A model generated the notes under the pieces. It had not been told where the DNA came from. It ran no database searches and was given only the letters and a program-made list of their open reading frames with translations. Below are positions 23,922 through 34,059 of a stretch of 64,000 nucleotides of DNA, piece by piece. Origin of the DNA: Vigna angularis (Eukaryota > Streptophyta > Magnoliopsida > Fabales > Fabaceae); assembly GCF_016808095.1 (NCBI RefSeq), contig NC_068974.1, positions 22,924,825 to 22,988,824 of the forward strand, read 5' to 3'. Numbering within the stretch: position 1 is the first letter of the stretch; each line of letters begins with the position of its first letter. Both the position numbers and the translations under genes were made by a program.

Positions 23922-24666
23922 GAATAATGAGAATTGAGTTTTCTGAATCAGAAACTATTCTCTCTTGAAAGTCATAGGCTAGAGAGTCCAAAGACTCCCT
24001 CTAGCCACCTTCCTTGCATACTACCTTCATTCTGATTTTCCTTGATTTCCACTGTGCTCCACCTTATTTCTCTCACTTCCATAACGTTGTTTCCATACGC
24101 GTCAGCCATTAATTCACTGCCACGTCTTCAGCGCTTCAACGACACCTCACTGCACCTTGCGCGTCTTCATTTTTTTGTTTTTCTTCTTTCACGAGAGCAT
24201 TTCTCTCTCGAGTCCCTCGTCTTCAGCCATGGTTCTTCACGGTGAGTCTTCTATCCTTGCAGATTCACTTTGTCATTCTCGTTTCTCCCTCGTCACAGCC
24301 TCTTCCACCATTTTGTTCATATTTTGACCGTTTAAACACCTCTCTTCACATCGTTTTCCATTTTCCACCGATTGAACCCTCCTTTATATCGATCTAATCC
24401 TTTTCCACCAATCAATCTTGTGTTTGAACCGATTAATCGGTTCATATTGAGTTTCCTCCCATTTCTAGGGATCCTTCTGACAGTTTAGGGTTTTTGGTTC
24501 GATTAGATCTTGAGTTTAGTGTTTCCTTTGAGTCAGTCTTCGATCTCGTGTTCTCGTCATCATTTTCAACATTCCGCTGCGTATTACTCGTCGGAGGAAG
24601 TTTCGAGGAGGTCTGGTTCGTGCTCGCGCAACTTCAATCGGCCTCTCCTCGGGCGTTCGTCCATCA
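23922..24666 (+). repeat. Partial 5' LTR (R/U5 side), diverged from the 3' LTR
   Basis: It shares blocks with the 3' LTR at 26940-27630, such as cttgaaagtca...ctagag, ccgctgcg and the terminal cctctcctcgg...catca. The blocks are spaced by substitutions and indels, so the two LTRs are old relative to each other. The U3 part (TGATAGACGGGG...) is missing here. Confidence 0.65.
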
Positions 24667-24668
24667 AG

Positions 24669-24680
24669 TGGTATCAGAGC
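24669..24680 (+). other. Primer-binding site, tRNA-Met type (inner)
   Basis: TGGTATCAGAGC, a perfect match to the common plant primer site for initiator tRNA-Met, two bases after the LTR end CATCA. Confidence 0.85.
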
Positions 24681-25506
24681 TTTGATTGAACTGTTCTTGT
24701 CATGGTTTGTAATTAATTGTAATGTGTGAATTGTTGATGTTGGTCTGAATATCTGTGCAGGTTTTCTCTGTGCAACACATTGTACTGGACAATCAATAGG
24801 AACCTTTCTCTACATCAAGTGTACAAGCCCAAGAAAGGGAATACTCATTTAATTGTAAATTCCCTCTTCCATTATATTTAGTTAGCAGTTCTCTTATCCA
24901 ACTTTGTACATTTGTGATTGTAGAGTTGAACCCAAGAGCTAGGAGACCCCAAAGTTATCCAGAAGCAATAAGTCTATGTGCGTATAAAGGCTTTGAAGAA
25001 AAACATGCAGCAATGGACTGTTTGGACTAGACCGTGCAGCTGTTTGAATCTTTTGTAGTTGTTTTCTTCATTTTTTATGTGTAATAGGTTTTTGTGTTAG
25101 CTTTCTTTTAATTTCATTGTAAAAGGCCATTCAAAGTCCAAGTGTCTTGGAAGAGTCCTTGGTGTTCTTTCAACTCTTGGCAAAACTTTTCTTGTTTGTG
25201 TTTAAATTTTAGTGTCTTACGTTTAGGGTGATTTAGGCTAAAAGGGATTAAACTCTAAGCCTTGTCACATTAGAGTCCGAAAAGTCTCGTCTTTTAGTGT
25301 TTAATTGTTGTGATTGTTTGTGAGTTGTGTTCTTTGATTTTAAAAGTAATTTTAGTTTAAAGGATAACTAGTAGTAACCTAAGACATTTCTGGCAAGGCA
25401 AGACTTGGTACTTAAGCAGTCTTCATGACTCACCTCTCTTACCTGGGACTTGTCTAAGTGTGAATCTTGTAAATCTTTTACACTAGAAAAACTTTTAGAA
25501 ACAAAG

Positions 25507-26763
25507 ATGTCTTGTTATCCATATAGGTCTTCTAGGAATTTTAATGTTGATAAGCAACTTAGTTACAAAGACATCAAAAGAGCACATGATAAAGCTAGAA
25601 GGAAGTCTTGTTCATTTTATGAATTTGATAGGATTGAAGATGATTTGTATAAACAAGCTAGTGAAAGTATTCCATTCTTTGGTGATGACATTGGTGCATT
25701 AACATACCTAGCTTGGGAAAAGGAAATTGATGACATGCATTCATTCATGGTTAGAAAAAGTAAATCTGAATCCTTCTATTCTAGAGATAACGAATCTTAT
25801 ATTCTTAGTCTCTACATTTCTAGTTTTGAAAAGCATGCAAGAGAGTGGTGGGATGATAGACAATATCATGTTAAGATAGGTAGAAAATTTCCCATCCATG
25901 ATTGGAATGAATTGAAAGCTTGTATGAGAAGAAAGTTTGTGCCTCGAGAAATTGAAAGGAACTTAGAACTTATGAGAGAGCTTATTAGAAAAGGTAAGTC
26001 ATTCATTCAAAATATAAGTGGGTTCTCTTGTAGGGAAAGTGAGTTTCTAGAAAAACTTAAGAGGCTATGGGAAGAGACAAGCAAATTCAGAATTGAGAGA
26101 TTAAAAAGAGAAAAACAAAAACAAGAAGAAAGAGAGAGAAGAGAGAGAAGAGAAGAAGAGAAAAGAAGAGAGCAAGAGAGAAGAAAAGAGGAAGAAAGAG
26201 AAAGAAGAGACGAGGAAGAAAGAGAAAGAAGAGAAGAAGAGGGAAAAAGAGAGAAAGAGAGAAAAGAAGCACAAAGAAGAGAAAAGGAAGAAGTTGAAAG
26301 AAGAGAAATGGAAGAAAAGAAAAAGCAACTAAAGGCCACATCTCCTCCTACTCTAGAAGCTAGATTCTTAAGGGGAGGTTTTCTATCCTCTCACTTTTCT
26401 CCATTTATATTTGAATTTTCCAAATTTCACTTTTCTTTCAAAGAATTTGACACTCCATCTTTAAAATTGTTATCACTTTCAACACATGCAAAGTCACAAC
26501 TTGGGTTATGGTTACCTTTATGGTTACCAATAACTCAAGATACAAATAAAATTTCAAATGAAGAAAGGTTTCTTTGTTATATTAAAATTAAAAATTTCAA
26601 AATTAGGAAACCTTCTTTTACACACAGTCTTTTATATATCTTATTGGGTCAAAGAAAACTAATTAGAGATATGTTTAATGCTTATTGCAGATGGATATTT
26701 GACCCAAGAGGAAACCTTGTGAAGCCAACAAAAATAAGTCTTCAGAAGCACCATCAGATTTGA
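25507..26763 (+). CDS. Gag-like protein with a long charged helix
   Basis: The open frame starts at the first ATG (25507) and is about 418 residues long. The N-terminal part has a retrotransposon gag core (SSFEKHAREWWDDRQYHVKI, then DWNELKACMRRKFVPREIER), expected to form the capsid-like shell. From about 26095 to 26330 the protein is almost only Arg, Glu, Lys and Gln, predicted to form a long charged helix. After that comes SPPTLEARFLRGGF and a poorly conserved tail ending LQKHHQI. No zinc knuckle, protease or RT follows; 20 bases after the stop lies the polypurine tract. The element therefore depends on enzymes from elsewhere. The frame is uninterrupted although the LTRs are old. Confidence 0.72.
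   Translation: MSCYPYRSSRNFNVDKQLSYKDIKRAHDKARRKSCSFYEFDRIEDDLYKQASESIPFFGDDIGALTYLAWEKEIDDMHSFMVRKSKSESFYSRDNESYILSLYISSFEKHAREWWDDRQYHVKIGRKFPIHDWNELKACMRRKFVPREIERNLELMRELIRKGKSFIQNISGFSCRESEFLEKLKRLWEETSKFRIERLKREKQKQEERERRERREEEKRREQERRKEEERERRDEEERERREEEGKREKERKEAQRREKEEVERREMEEKKKQLKATSPPTLEARFLRGGFLSSHFSPFIFEFSKFHFSFKEFDTPSLKLLSLSTHAKSQLGLWLPLWLPITQDTNKISNEERFLCYIKIKNFKIRKPSFTHSLLYILLGQRKLIRDMFNAYCRWIFDPRGNLVKPTKISLQKHHQI
26092..26330 (+). repeat. Purine-only imperfect repeat in the gag frame
   Basis: About 240 bases consist almost entirely of A and G (aagaagagaaaagaagagag-type units), encoding the Arg/Glu/Lys helix. Such a strand bias could allow triplex formation and is prone to length change. 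Confidence 0.85.
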
Positions 26764-26778
26764 GGACAAATCCTTTCC

Positions 26779-26791
26779 AAGGGGGAGGGGA
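26779..26791 (+). other. Polypurine tract before the 3' LTR
   Basis: The run aagggggagggga directly precedes TGATAGACGGGG, the start of the 3' LTR. The preceding bases (gaggacaaatcctttccaag) resemble the conserved end of plant gypsy pol genes, so a former pol end may survive here out of frame. Confidence 0.8.
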
Positions 26792-27630
26792 TGATAGACG
26801 GGGCCCAAGCCCAATTAGTTTAGTGTAGTATTTCTTTTACTTTTATTAAAACATGTGTAAAAGGTGTTAGGCATGTGCTAGATAGGAGGGACTTTTAGTC
26901 CTATATATAGCCATGTCACCACCTCTTGTAAGATACTTTTGAACATAATGAATTGTTATTCTGTTGAGAACACTCCAGAGCAATTCTACCTTGAAAGTCA
27001 AGGCTAGAGAATCTTAAAGGATCTCCTCTAGCCACCTTCCATTCACATCATCCATTCTCTCAATTTTCCAGCATCAGTTTCTCTCTCCTCCGTAGCATCC
27101 ATCTCACGCCACTCTCACCAATTACTAGCGTCCTCGTGGCTTGCGTCAGGTCTACTGCCACGCGTGCCTTTTCTCTCACGAGATTCCATCAGCATAGTTT
27201 CCATATCCTCATTTCGCGTCTGCGCCTACGTTTCCTCTGTCGAAAACTCTTCAACCACAAACCTCATCCTCATCATCGTTGGACCTTCACCGTGGTGCTT
27301 CTCGTCAACAATCAAGTTCCTCGCTTCAGTTTGTTGTCGATCCAACCTTCGAACTACATCCATTCGAGCCTCTTCACCGAACATCATCAGGAGCCTAGGG
27401 TTTCTTCCGCCTCTAGGTTATTTCTTAGAGTTCCTTCAGTTCCATCGATTAGATCTTCTTCTCCACCGATCAAATCCTCCCTTACCTTCATCCCTAGAGT
27501 TTTCTCCGATTAAACCTCAACCTAGGGTTCTTCATTCTTCTGCTTCTTTCCGCTGCGCATTGATGTCAAGGATGCCTCGAGGAGTCCAAATCTCTCAAGT
27601 TTCGTCTTCTCCTCGGAGCGTCATCTATCA
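26792..27630 (+). repeat. 3' LTR of the gag-only element
   Basis: The LTR is 839 bp, begins TGATAGACGGGG and ends CATCTATCA, followed by the target duplication ATTTC. It contains a TATA-like tatatatag at 26911. Open frames inside it (27136-27640) are not conserved in the 5' LTR and are not called as genes. Confidence 0.85.
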
Positions 27631-27679
27631 ATTTCAATGATGTTACTTAACATTTTATAATTATGATGATATATTATAG

Positions 27680-27954
27680 TGTAATAGATAAAAAAGGTCA
27701 TATGAGTGTAGTTACTACGTCATGTATTGGATGATGACCACTATTCATGCACATTACACCAGTGGATGGGAAACGATAATATTTAGGTTTGAATTTTATT
27801 TTCTCTATAGTTTAGATTTCATATACACTAATTGAAATCATTGTGTTTTATACAGAGATTCAATATGACTACTTCAATTCCAGAGAAATCACTTAAACTC
27901 GTGAGGAAAACACTAGCTAAATATCTAATTCAACTATATAATAGTATGTGGTAG
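27680..27954 (+). pseudogene. Ulp1-like protease gene of a CACTA transposon, last exons
   Basis: The exon from 27680 (after ...tattatag) reads, after a stop codon at an expected Gln, RSYECSYYVMYWMMTT. This is the catalytic-cysteine block of the Ulp1 (C48) fold, usually ECGYYVM, here with Ser in place of Gly. A final exon (27856-27954) reads MTTSIPEKSLKLVRKTLAKY and ends LYNSMW-stop. Together with 19239-20580 this is one gene split by the 6985 bp retroelement. Several in-frame stops show that it is no longer functional. Confidence 0.72.
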
Positions 27955-28229
27955 ATATTAGGATATAATAACTTTTAAGTTTATGCTTCTAAGTTGTTTT
28001 ATGCTTTTGTACATTATTACTAGTTTAACTTTGTACATTGGATTGATTTATGCTTCAAAGTTAATTTATGATCACATTGAATTGATTTATGCTTCTAAGA
28101 AGTTGATTTATGATTACATTGAATCCATTTATGTTTTAATATAATTTTTATTCCAAATATATGCTTCTAGATTGTTCTGGACTGTTGTGGCTGTAAAATT
28201 ATATGCAGGTATGTTTATGCAGTTGAGAA

Positions 28230-28634
28230 TGTTGCAAAAATAGACCTATTCTTAAAAAAACAAGGGAATACGCCTCGGTTGTGACCATAACCAAGGTAGA
28301 AAGTCCCCCTATGACATCAGTTAAGGTCATAACCGAGGCACAAAGTCTAGCGAGAAAGAAAAAATAAAATTAAAAAACACTCTACTGTCTCGGTTCAGGT
28401 CCTAACCGAAGTAGTAGAGGCCGACATACTGCCTCGGTTCAGAAGGAGCCGAGGCGTAAAGTCCTACGAAAAAAAAAAACATAAATCCTACTGCTTCGGT
28501 TACCTTTGAACCGAGGCAGAATCCTGCCATTTTATGAAGGGTAGACTTTATGCCTCGCCTACATATGTCTCGGTTCAGGAACCACTGCCTATGAACGAAA
28601 GTAATCGTTTTCGTTTTCCCTGACTACACTAGTG
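28230..28634 (+). mobile_element. CACTA right terminus with CCTCGGTT subterminal repeats
   Basis: Short direct and inverted copies of gcctcggtt / aaccgaggc occur from about 28275 to 28575, and the block ends with CACTAGTG at 28627-28634. This fits the 3' end of the CACTA element whose Ulp1-like gene lies upstream. Its left end was not found; the CACTA end at 6996 has different subterminal repeats and probably belongs to another element. Confidence 0.6.
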
Positions 28635-29021
28635 GAAAGAGAAAAGAGAGATGGGAATACTAATAATAATAATAATAATTTAGTCATATTAATAATAAAA
28701 ATTAATGATTTAAGTTAATATATAATAATAATAAAATATGATAATAATGATAATATACATAAATATATACTAGTAATACTTAAATTAATTAATAATTATT
28801 AACAATAATAGTAATAATTATATCTTTTATTCCAGGAAAAAATTGGTCTACTTTCAATTTTATATATTAAAATATCTTTTATCATCCACAATTCATCCTC
28901 AAATAAAACAAAACATTAGTAACCATTAACTAAATATTGAATAATTATAATTCATATTAACTTAATTATTTATTTCTGTGTTATCTAAATAATTGTGTAT
29001 AGTCTTAATCATACACCGATT

Positions 29022-29067
<46 letters not shown>

Positions 29068-30950
29068 TATTCACAAATACATTAAAATTATATATTTAAA
29101 AATATTAAATGTTAAATAAAAAAATGATTCATTTTTACCTCTATCTTATTATAGGTGTGGAAATGGATTCTATATCGTGAGTGAACCTAACTCACTACAA
29201 ATTCAAGTATGTGTTGAAAAAATTTTAGATTTTTTTTAAAATGTGGATTGATATAACATATTGATTAAATGGGGTGATTATTTTGAGTTGAACTTTAATG
29301 TATGTAAGAAGTTTATTAATTTAAAATTTAACTTATATAAGTGACTTATATGGTTATTATATTTTATGACACGATATTTTTTTTAAATTGATTATTTTTA
29401 TATCTTATGATCACCTAGTTAGAAGTTAATTAGGCGGTCATCTTTAGCACATCTAGAGGTAGCTTTCCAGGGAACTGGAAGACCATTAACAAAACTCATT
29501 AATCGAGTAGTAATTCTTTTAGTAATAATTGGCAAACTTACCGATTAAATATGTTTATTATATTTATAAACTCATGTGCCTAAATAAGTCAATGCTAATT
29601 AAGAAATCTATAAATATAGGTTAAAGTAAGGAGTAAATGATTATGTTTATTGTATTGTCGAGAATTAATTATGTTTACCCAACTATCATCACTAACTTTA
29701 GTAGTATCGGAGTATGTTTTGTAGAAAACCCTACTTGACTATAGGAGAGAATCTGTGAAGATTTAGATTATGAGACAACTTGAAATTTATAAGAAGTTAG
29801 GCACAAAAAACAGTTGACATAGACTCTACTACCGAAATAATTCCTATGTGCATATTATTTTTGTTTATAATATTTTAAGTTTAACTTTATTTATTTATTA
29901 TTTTATATGTCAATACCTTCCATATGTATATATATTTATTTATAAATTTTCACATTAGCTTTTTATTTTGTACGAGATTATATTTCCTGTCTACATTTAA
30001 TTTTAATAATTATTCGTGTATATATGTATTTAATTTTAATATAATATATAACTCAAATAAATTTTAATCATATAATAATATTGTTTTACTGTACATTACT
30101 AATAAATTATTATGTCAAAATTTTATTTAAATTCATGTTACTTTAACATTTTTAATAGAGATTCCATTTCAGAATATGTTGCATTCTATACATGTTACTT
30201 TTATTTAGAATATTTTAGGTTTAACTCATTTTTCTCTGATTCATTCCTGTCAATACATTTTCAGTATTTCCTATGTGTTTTAAGTTGTTTACATGTGTTT
30301 TTATTTACAAATTTTAACACTTGTATTTTATTTTTTAGGGATTATATTGCACAATATATTTATAATTAACTTTATCTATGAATACACATTTTATTTTAAT
30401 ACAATATTTAATTCAAAAGTTTAATTATAAGTTTTAATTGTATAACAATATATTTTACTACAATCAATAATAAATTATTGTGTTAATTTTATATTTTAAA
30501 ATAAAAATTCATATCCAAATTTTAAATTTTAATCTTATTATTGATATTTTATTATTATTGTTATTATTATTATTATTATTATTAGTAGTAGTAGTCGTAG
30601 TATAATCTATTACTATTTTATTATTGGTATTATTAATTATACTTTCTATAATCCATTATTTTAACATAAAATAAATCAATATTAAAATAATATTATTTAT
30701 TTTTAATTAATTTTCTATAAAAGAAAAATTTGTATTTAATTATTTAATTTTTTTTATGTTATCAAATTCTTTATTTAATTATTATATTTATAACTATACA
30801 TAATTATTATAACACTTAAATATAATTCCGTAAATAAATTATTCATTGAAATAGAATAATAATTATATTAATTTTCTTAACACAAGTTAAAAGAAACAAA
30901 AGAAAAAATTGACCCTTGCGTATGATAAGAGTTGAAAATACTGTTATCTG
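28635..30950. other. AT-rich intergenic DNA with simple repeats
   Basis: No gene is supported. It contains an (aat)n tract near 28661-28680, a (TA)n tract at about 29022-29062 and an (att)n/(tag)n tract at about 30545-30600. The open frame at 30112-30369 is T-rich, low in complexity and has no recognisable motif. Confidence 0.6.
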
Positions 30951-30954
30951 TGAT

Positions 30955-32266
30955 ATAATTTTGATACTAAACGCACCCTTTTTGACTTAAAAGCTTGTTT
31001 GAACTCATGTTTGTGCTTTAGTTTTGTGAATAAGTGAGTAGAGGTTATACTTTATGATTTTATCACTAAATTCTCTTTATTTTGTAGCTAATAATGTGCT
31101 TGGAAGAATCTCCAACAATATATAGAGTTGTATAAAGCTGAATCGCCAAAAAAACAAGCAAAACAACAAAAAAAGTGAGTTTTGGAATGCTACTGCTAGG
31201 GCTGAGCGCCCCTGACCGCTAGTTTTCTTCCCGCACCACGCTTGGGCGTCCTTCCAGGGGCGCTGAGCGCTAGTTTTGACCCGTACCATGCCTGAACGCC
31301 CCACTTGGGAGCTGAGTGCCAGCGAAGTGGGCTTGGACCTGTTTTCTTTTATTTTTTTGTTCTATTTAAGGACTTGGACGTCCTAGGGATTGTATCTTTT
31401 GATGGCTTAAGAACAGAAACAAACTTTTCACCCCTTGGGGGTAGATTTTGGGGATGTGACAACTCTCCTTTTCCTTGAGGGTAGATTTGGGGATGTGACA
31501 ACTCTCCTCTTTTCTTTCTAGGGTTTTTCTATCTCTTTCATTATTTCGTTGTTCATCTAGTTTCTCCATGATGATGGGGAACTAAATCTTATTTGTTGTT
31601 GGGGAAAGATGTAACCTCTTGAACTCTCATGTATATTGAATTGATTCTTAATTATTTATGCTTCTTTCATTAATTTTTAGGATAATTCTTCTTCGCGTAT
31701 TGCTTGGTGTGTTTAAATCATTCATTAGCATGATGTATGATTTGTATGAGTACCGGAAGGTATCTTACAATTCATGTTCTGAAGAATTATTCCCAGAAGT
31801 AGTATTGCTCAGGAATGGGGGTATGAGTTTTGGTTGTTTTAAGCTTCTGATCTTCAGAATTAATTATTAGGAATGCAAGGAATCGTATGAACTAATAATT
31901 AAGGATAGGCTTTCTTCGCCGAAGAATTGGGTTTAAAGTAATTTAGAAAGTGACATTGACATTAATGAAGAAGATGAATTCTTATATGCATGAGAGTGAT
32001 TAGGTGAAATCTAAACCCCAACAAATATTCATCTCATATTATCAACTTCATCCATCCATTCTAGTCTTTAGTCTCAATTGATAAAATTACATTCATGTTT
32101 ATTTTTATTGCATTTGCATTGAAAACCCCCAAAAATTGTTCTTAAGTCTTAATTGGTTAAGCAATTACATAACTGTTTAGTGTCGTGAGTCCTTTGGGAT
32201 ATAATACTTGGTCTTACCATTTTATATTACTTGATACGATTCGGTACACTTGCCAGAGTCTTAACA
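30955..32266 (+). repeat. 5' LTR of the plus-strand Athila-like element
   Basis: It matches the 3' LTR by eye from about 31285 to 32266. Upstream of this, GC-rich subrepeats (gggctgagcgcccctgaccg and ggcgctgagcgctag, 31198-31330) occur in more copies than in the 3' LTR. The start is uncertain. Confidence 0.65.
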
Positions 32267-32272
32267 AGTTTT

Positions 32273-32290
32273 TGGCACCATTGCCGGGGA
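32273..32290 (+). other. Primer-binding site, tRNA-Asp
   Basis: TGGCACCATTGCCGGGGA differs at two positions from the complement of the tRNA-Asp 3' end, and sits six bases after the LTR end TTAACA. Confidence 0.88.
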
Positions 32291-32334
32291 CTCGTGGCTT
32301 AAACTATACTTTTGTATGATTCTTAACCGATTAG

Positions 32335-32440
32335 ACTTTATCTTTTATTTTTATCTTTTTATCTTTTTATTATTTTATCTTTTTATCTTTTTATCTTTTT
32401 ATGTTATCTTTTTATCCTTTTAATCTTTTTATCTTTTTTA
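32335..32440. repeat. (ATCTTTTT)n microsatellite
   Basis: About a dozen copies of atcttttt and variants just downstream of the primer site. Confidence 0.9.
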
Positions 32441-32654
32441 ACTTTTAGTGTTAATTGCGTGCTCTAGTGCAATGTTCTTTAGTGTTTGCAAGATAAAATC
32501 AGAAAATCTGTACTAGGAGCACAAGATCATCAAGAGAAGAAGGTTGAAGAAGGTCGCAGGGCGCCTGGTCGCCCCTTTAAGGGCCCTCAGCACAAGATGT
32601 CACGCATCACCGCCTGGGCACCCCATTGAGGGCGCTGAGCGCCAGTCTTCAAGT

Positions 32655-32900
32655 GCCATGTTCACCAAGACTTTGTGCATGAAGTGGTTAAAGATATCAA
32701 AGAGAATGAAGTTATTGAGATTGAGGCTCCTTATTCAAGGAGGGTAAAGATGGTGAATAGGAAGATGCTGCAGATAAGTTGGTGTGATGAAAGCAAAAGG
32801 AACACCAACATCATATATGCGGATTGTGCTTAATGGTGTCAGGCTCGTGACGTTAAAGAAGCGCTTATTGGGAGGCAATCCAATTTTGGATTTTTCTTTT
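32655..32900 (+). pseudogene. Athila-like post-integrase remnant
   Basis: The segment resembles the end of Athila-type pol and the spacer after it: EVIEIEAPYSRRVKMVNRK-like coding, then the phrase gctcgtgacgttaaagaagcgcttattgggaggcaat (32850-32883), which recurs after pol in this lineage as I know it. Everything between primer site and integrase end is deleted. Confidence 0.5.
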
Positions 32901-33052
32901 TAAATTGATTATTTGTGTGGTTTGGATTTGATTTTGCTTTGCAGGAATGACAGTATCTACTGATGGGTGCTGGGCAACATCTACTGAGGGATGCTAGGAG
33001 GACTCAGATGCTACTATGATGAGAGTGATGAGTGATATCTTCCAGGAAATCT

Positions 33053-33583
33053 TTAACCCTTCATGTACAAAGAGCCTCTCACAATTGGATATCTTCCAGG
33101 AAATCTCAGCCAGCTCATGTAAAGGTCTCTTTTCCTCAAAGATTGATTAATTTCGGAATTGGGCAAATGAGAAGATGCACCTTCTGCTTCTAGTCCAGTA
33201 ATTAGCATCGAGATAAAGTTGTCAATGTTAATGTCTCTACCTTTCACTCTTGAATGAATATCACCATTAAAAATATTCTGGTTGTGATAAAATACTCTTA
33301 CAAGGTCCGGATACCAGTCGCCTTTCATTTGTACAAATATAGAAAGTCCCTATGTTTCGAACCATTCCGGAACCTGAAAGCCCTATCTTTCAAACATGTT
33401 CAAGTTCAGATTCTTGGGAGGAACCACAACCTTGACTTTTTCACGGAGAAATCTTTCTCTTGAATCATCATCACTGATACACCCTTCAGGATTAGCACCT
33501 CTTATGATTGCCATTTCTTTTTCTTTACTTCCTCTAGAAGGTTGAGATGAAGATGCCATCTGATGCAGAGTGCTTGGAAACAC
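33053..33583 (-). pseudogene. Transposon-associated ORF remnant, function unknown
   Basis: Two open blocks in succession, MASSSQPSRGSKEKEMAIIR onward (33583-33383) and QMKGDWYPDLVRVFYHNQNI onward (33328-33053). They resemble the 'putative plant transposon protein' that accompanies some legume retroelements, which has no known enzymatic role. Stop codons separate the blocks, so it is broken. Confidence 0.45.
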
Positions 33584-34059
33584 TTTTTCAGTCTAGGGTT
33601 ACTGGAAATAGACTTACCAACCTCACTAAATACTAGCACAGATCCACAAACAAGTCACAATATAAAGGCGCGAAAGCTCAACTCACCAATAGGCCCTTAT
33701 TTAAATTTTCAAATACAAAAAGCCCAAAAACAGAGATATCAAATCGATTTCATTATGTCCACACTCGACTTCTGTATGACATCAATTTTAAAAACAGAAA
33801 CACACATACAGAAACATAATCGATTCCACATTTAATCCAATTGATTAAAAAGTCGTAAAAATTGATTTTCACAGAATGAAATCTCAATCAATCAATCAAC
33901 AAACAATCAATCATCAAACAATAACTCAGATACATATCATTCATGATGCAATGTTAAAATGATTGTTACCGCTTGTAGATACTCAAGAAATTTGATGTAA
34001 TCAAGTTAGCTCATCCTTGAGTTCTGTACTGCTACAGTAGTTACTACTCCTTTCCTGCA

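Larger units (their letters stand above)
20646..27630 (+). mobile_element. Gag-only LTR retroelement with an inverted LTR end at its left terminus
   Basis: The 6985 bp unit is flanked by ATTTC at 20641-20645 and 27631-27635, inside an intron of the Ulp1-like gene, whose exons resume at 27680. The right end is a complete 3' LTR (26792-27630) preceded by a polypurine tract. The left end is not the start of that LTR. It is the reverse complement of an LTR end (TGATGGAAGC...), followed 55 bp later by the same LTR end in forward orientation and a tRNA-Met-type primer site. A second LTR end plus primer site lies at 23922-24680. The one coding region is gag-like; no protease, RT or integrase is present. 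Confidence 0.82.

Noticed and set aside
26007..26341. Three minus-strand open frames rich in Phe, Leu and Ser
   Set aside because: They are the complement of the purine tract in the gag frame on the plus strand.
27136..27640. Plus-strand open frames of 125 and 158 residues
   Set aside because: They lie inside the 3' LTR (26792-27630), overlap each other in different frames and are not kept in the partial 5' LTR.
28627..28634. CACTAGTG read as the start of a CACTA element running to the right
   Set aside because: The subterminal repeats lie to the left of it and the DNA to the right lacks them, so it is better read as a right end.
6996..28634. One giant CACTA element from 6996 to 28634
   Set aside because: The two ends have different subterminal repeats (tatacctgtt versus cctcggtt) and no matching 3 bp target duplication (tgg versus gaa).
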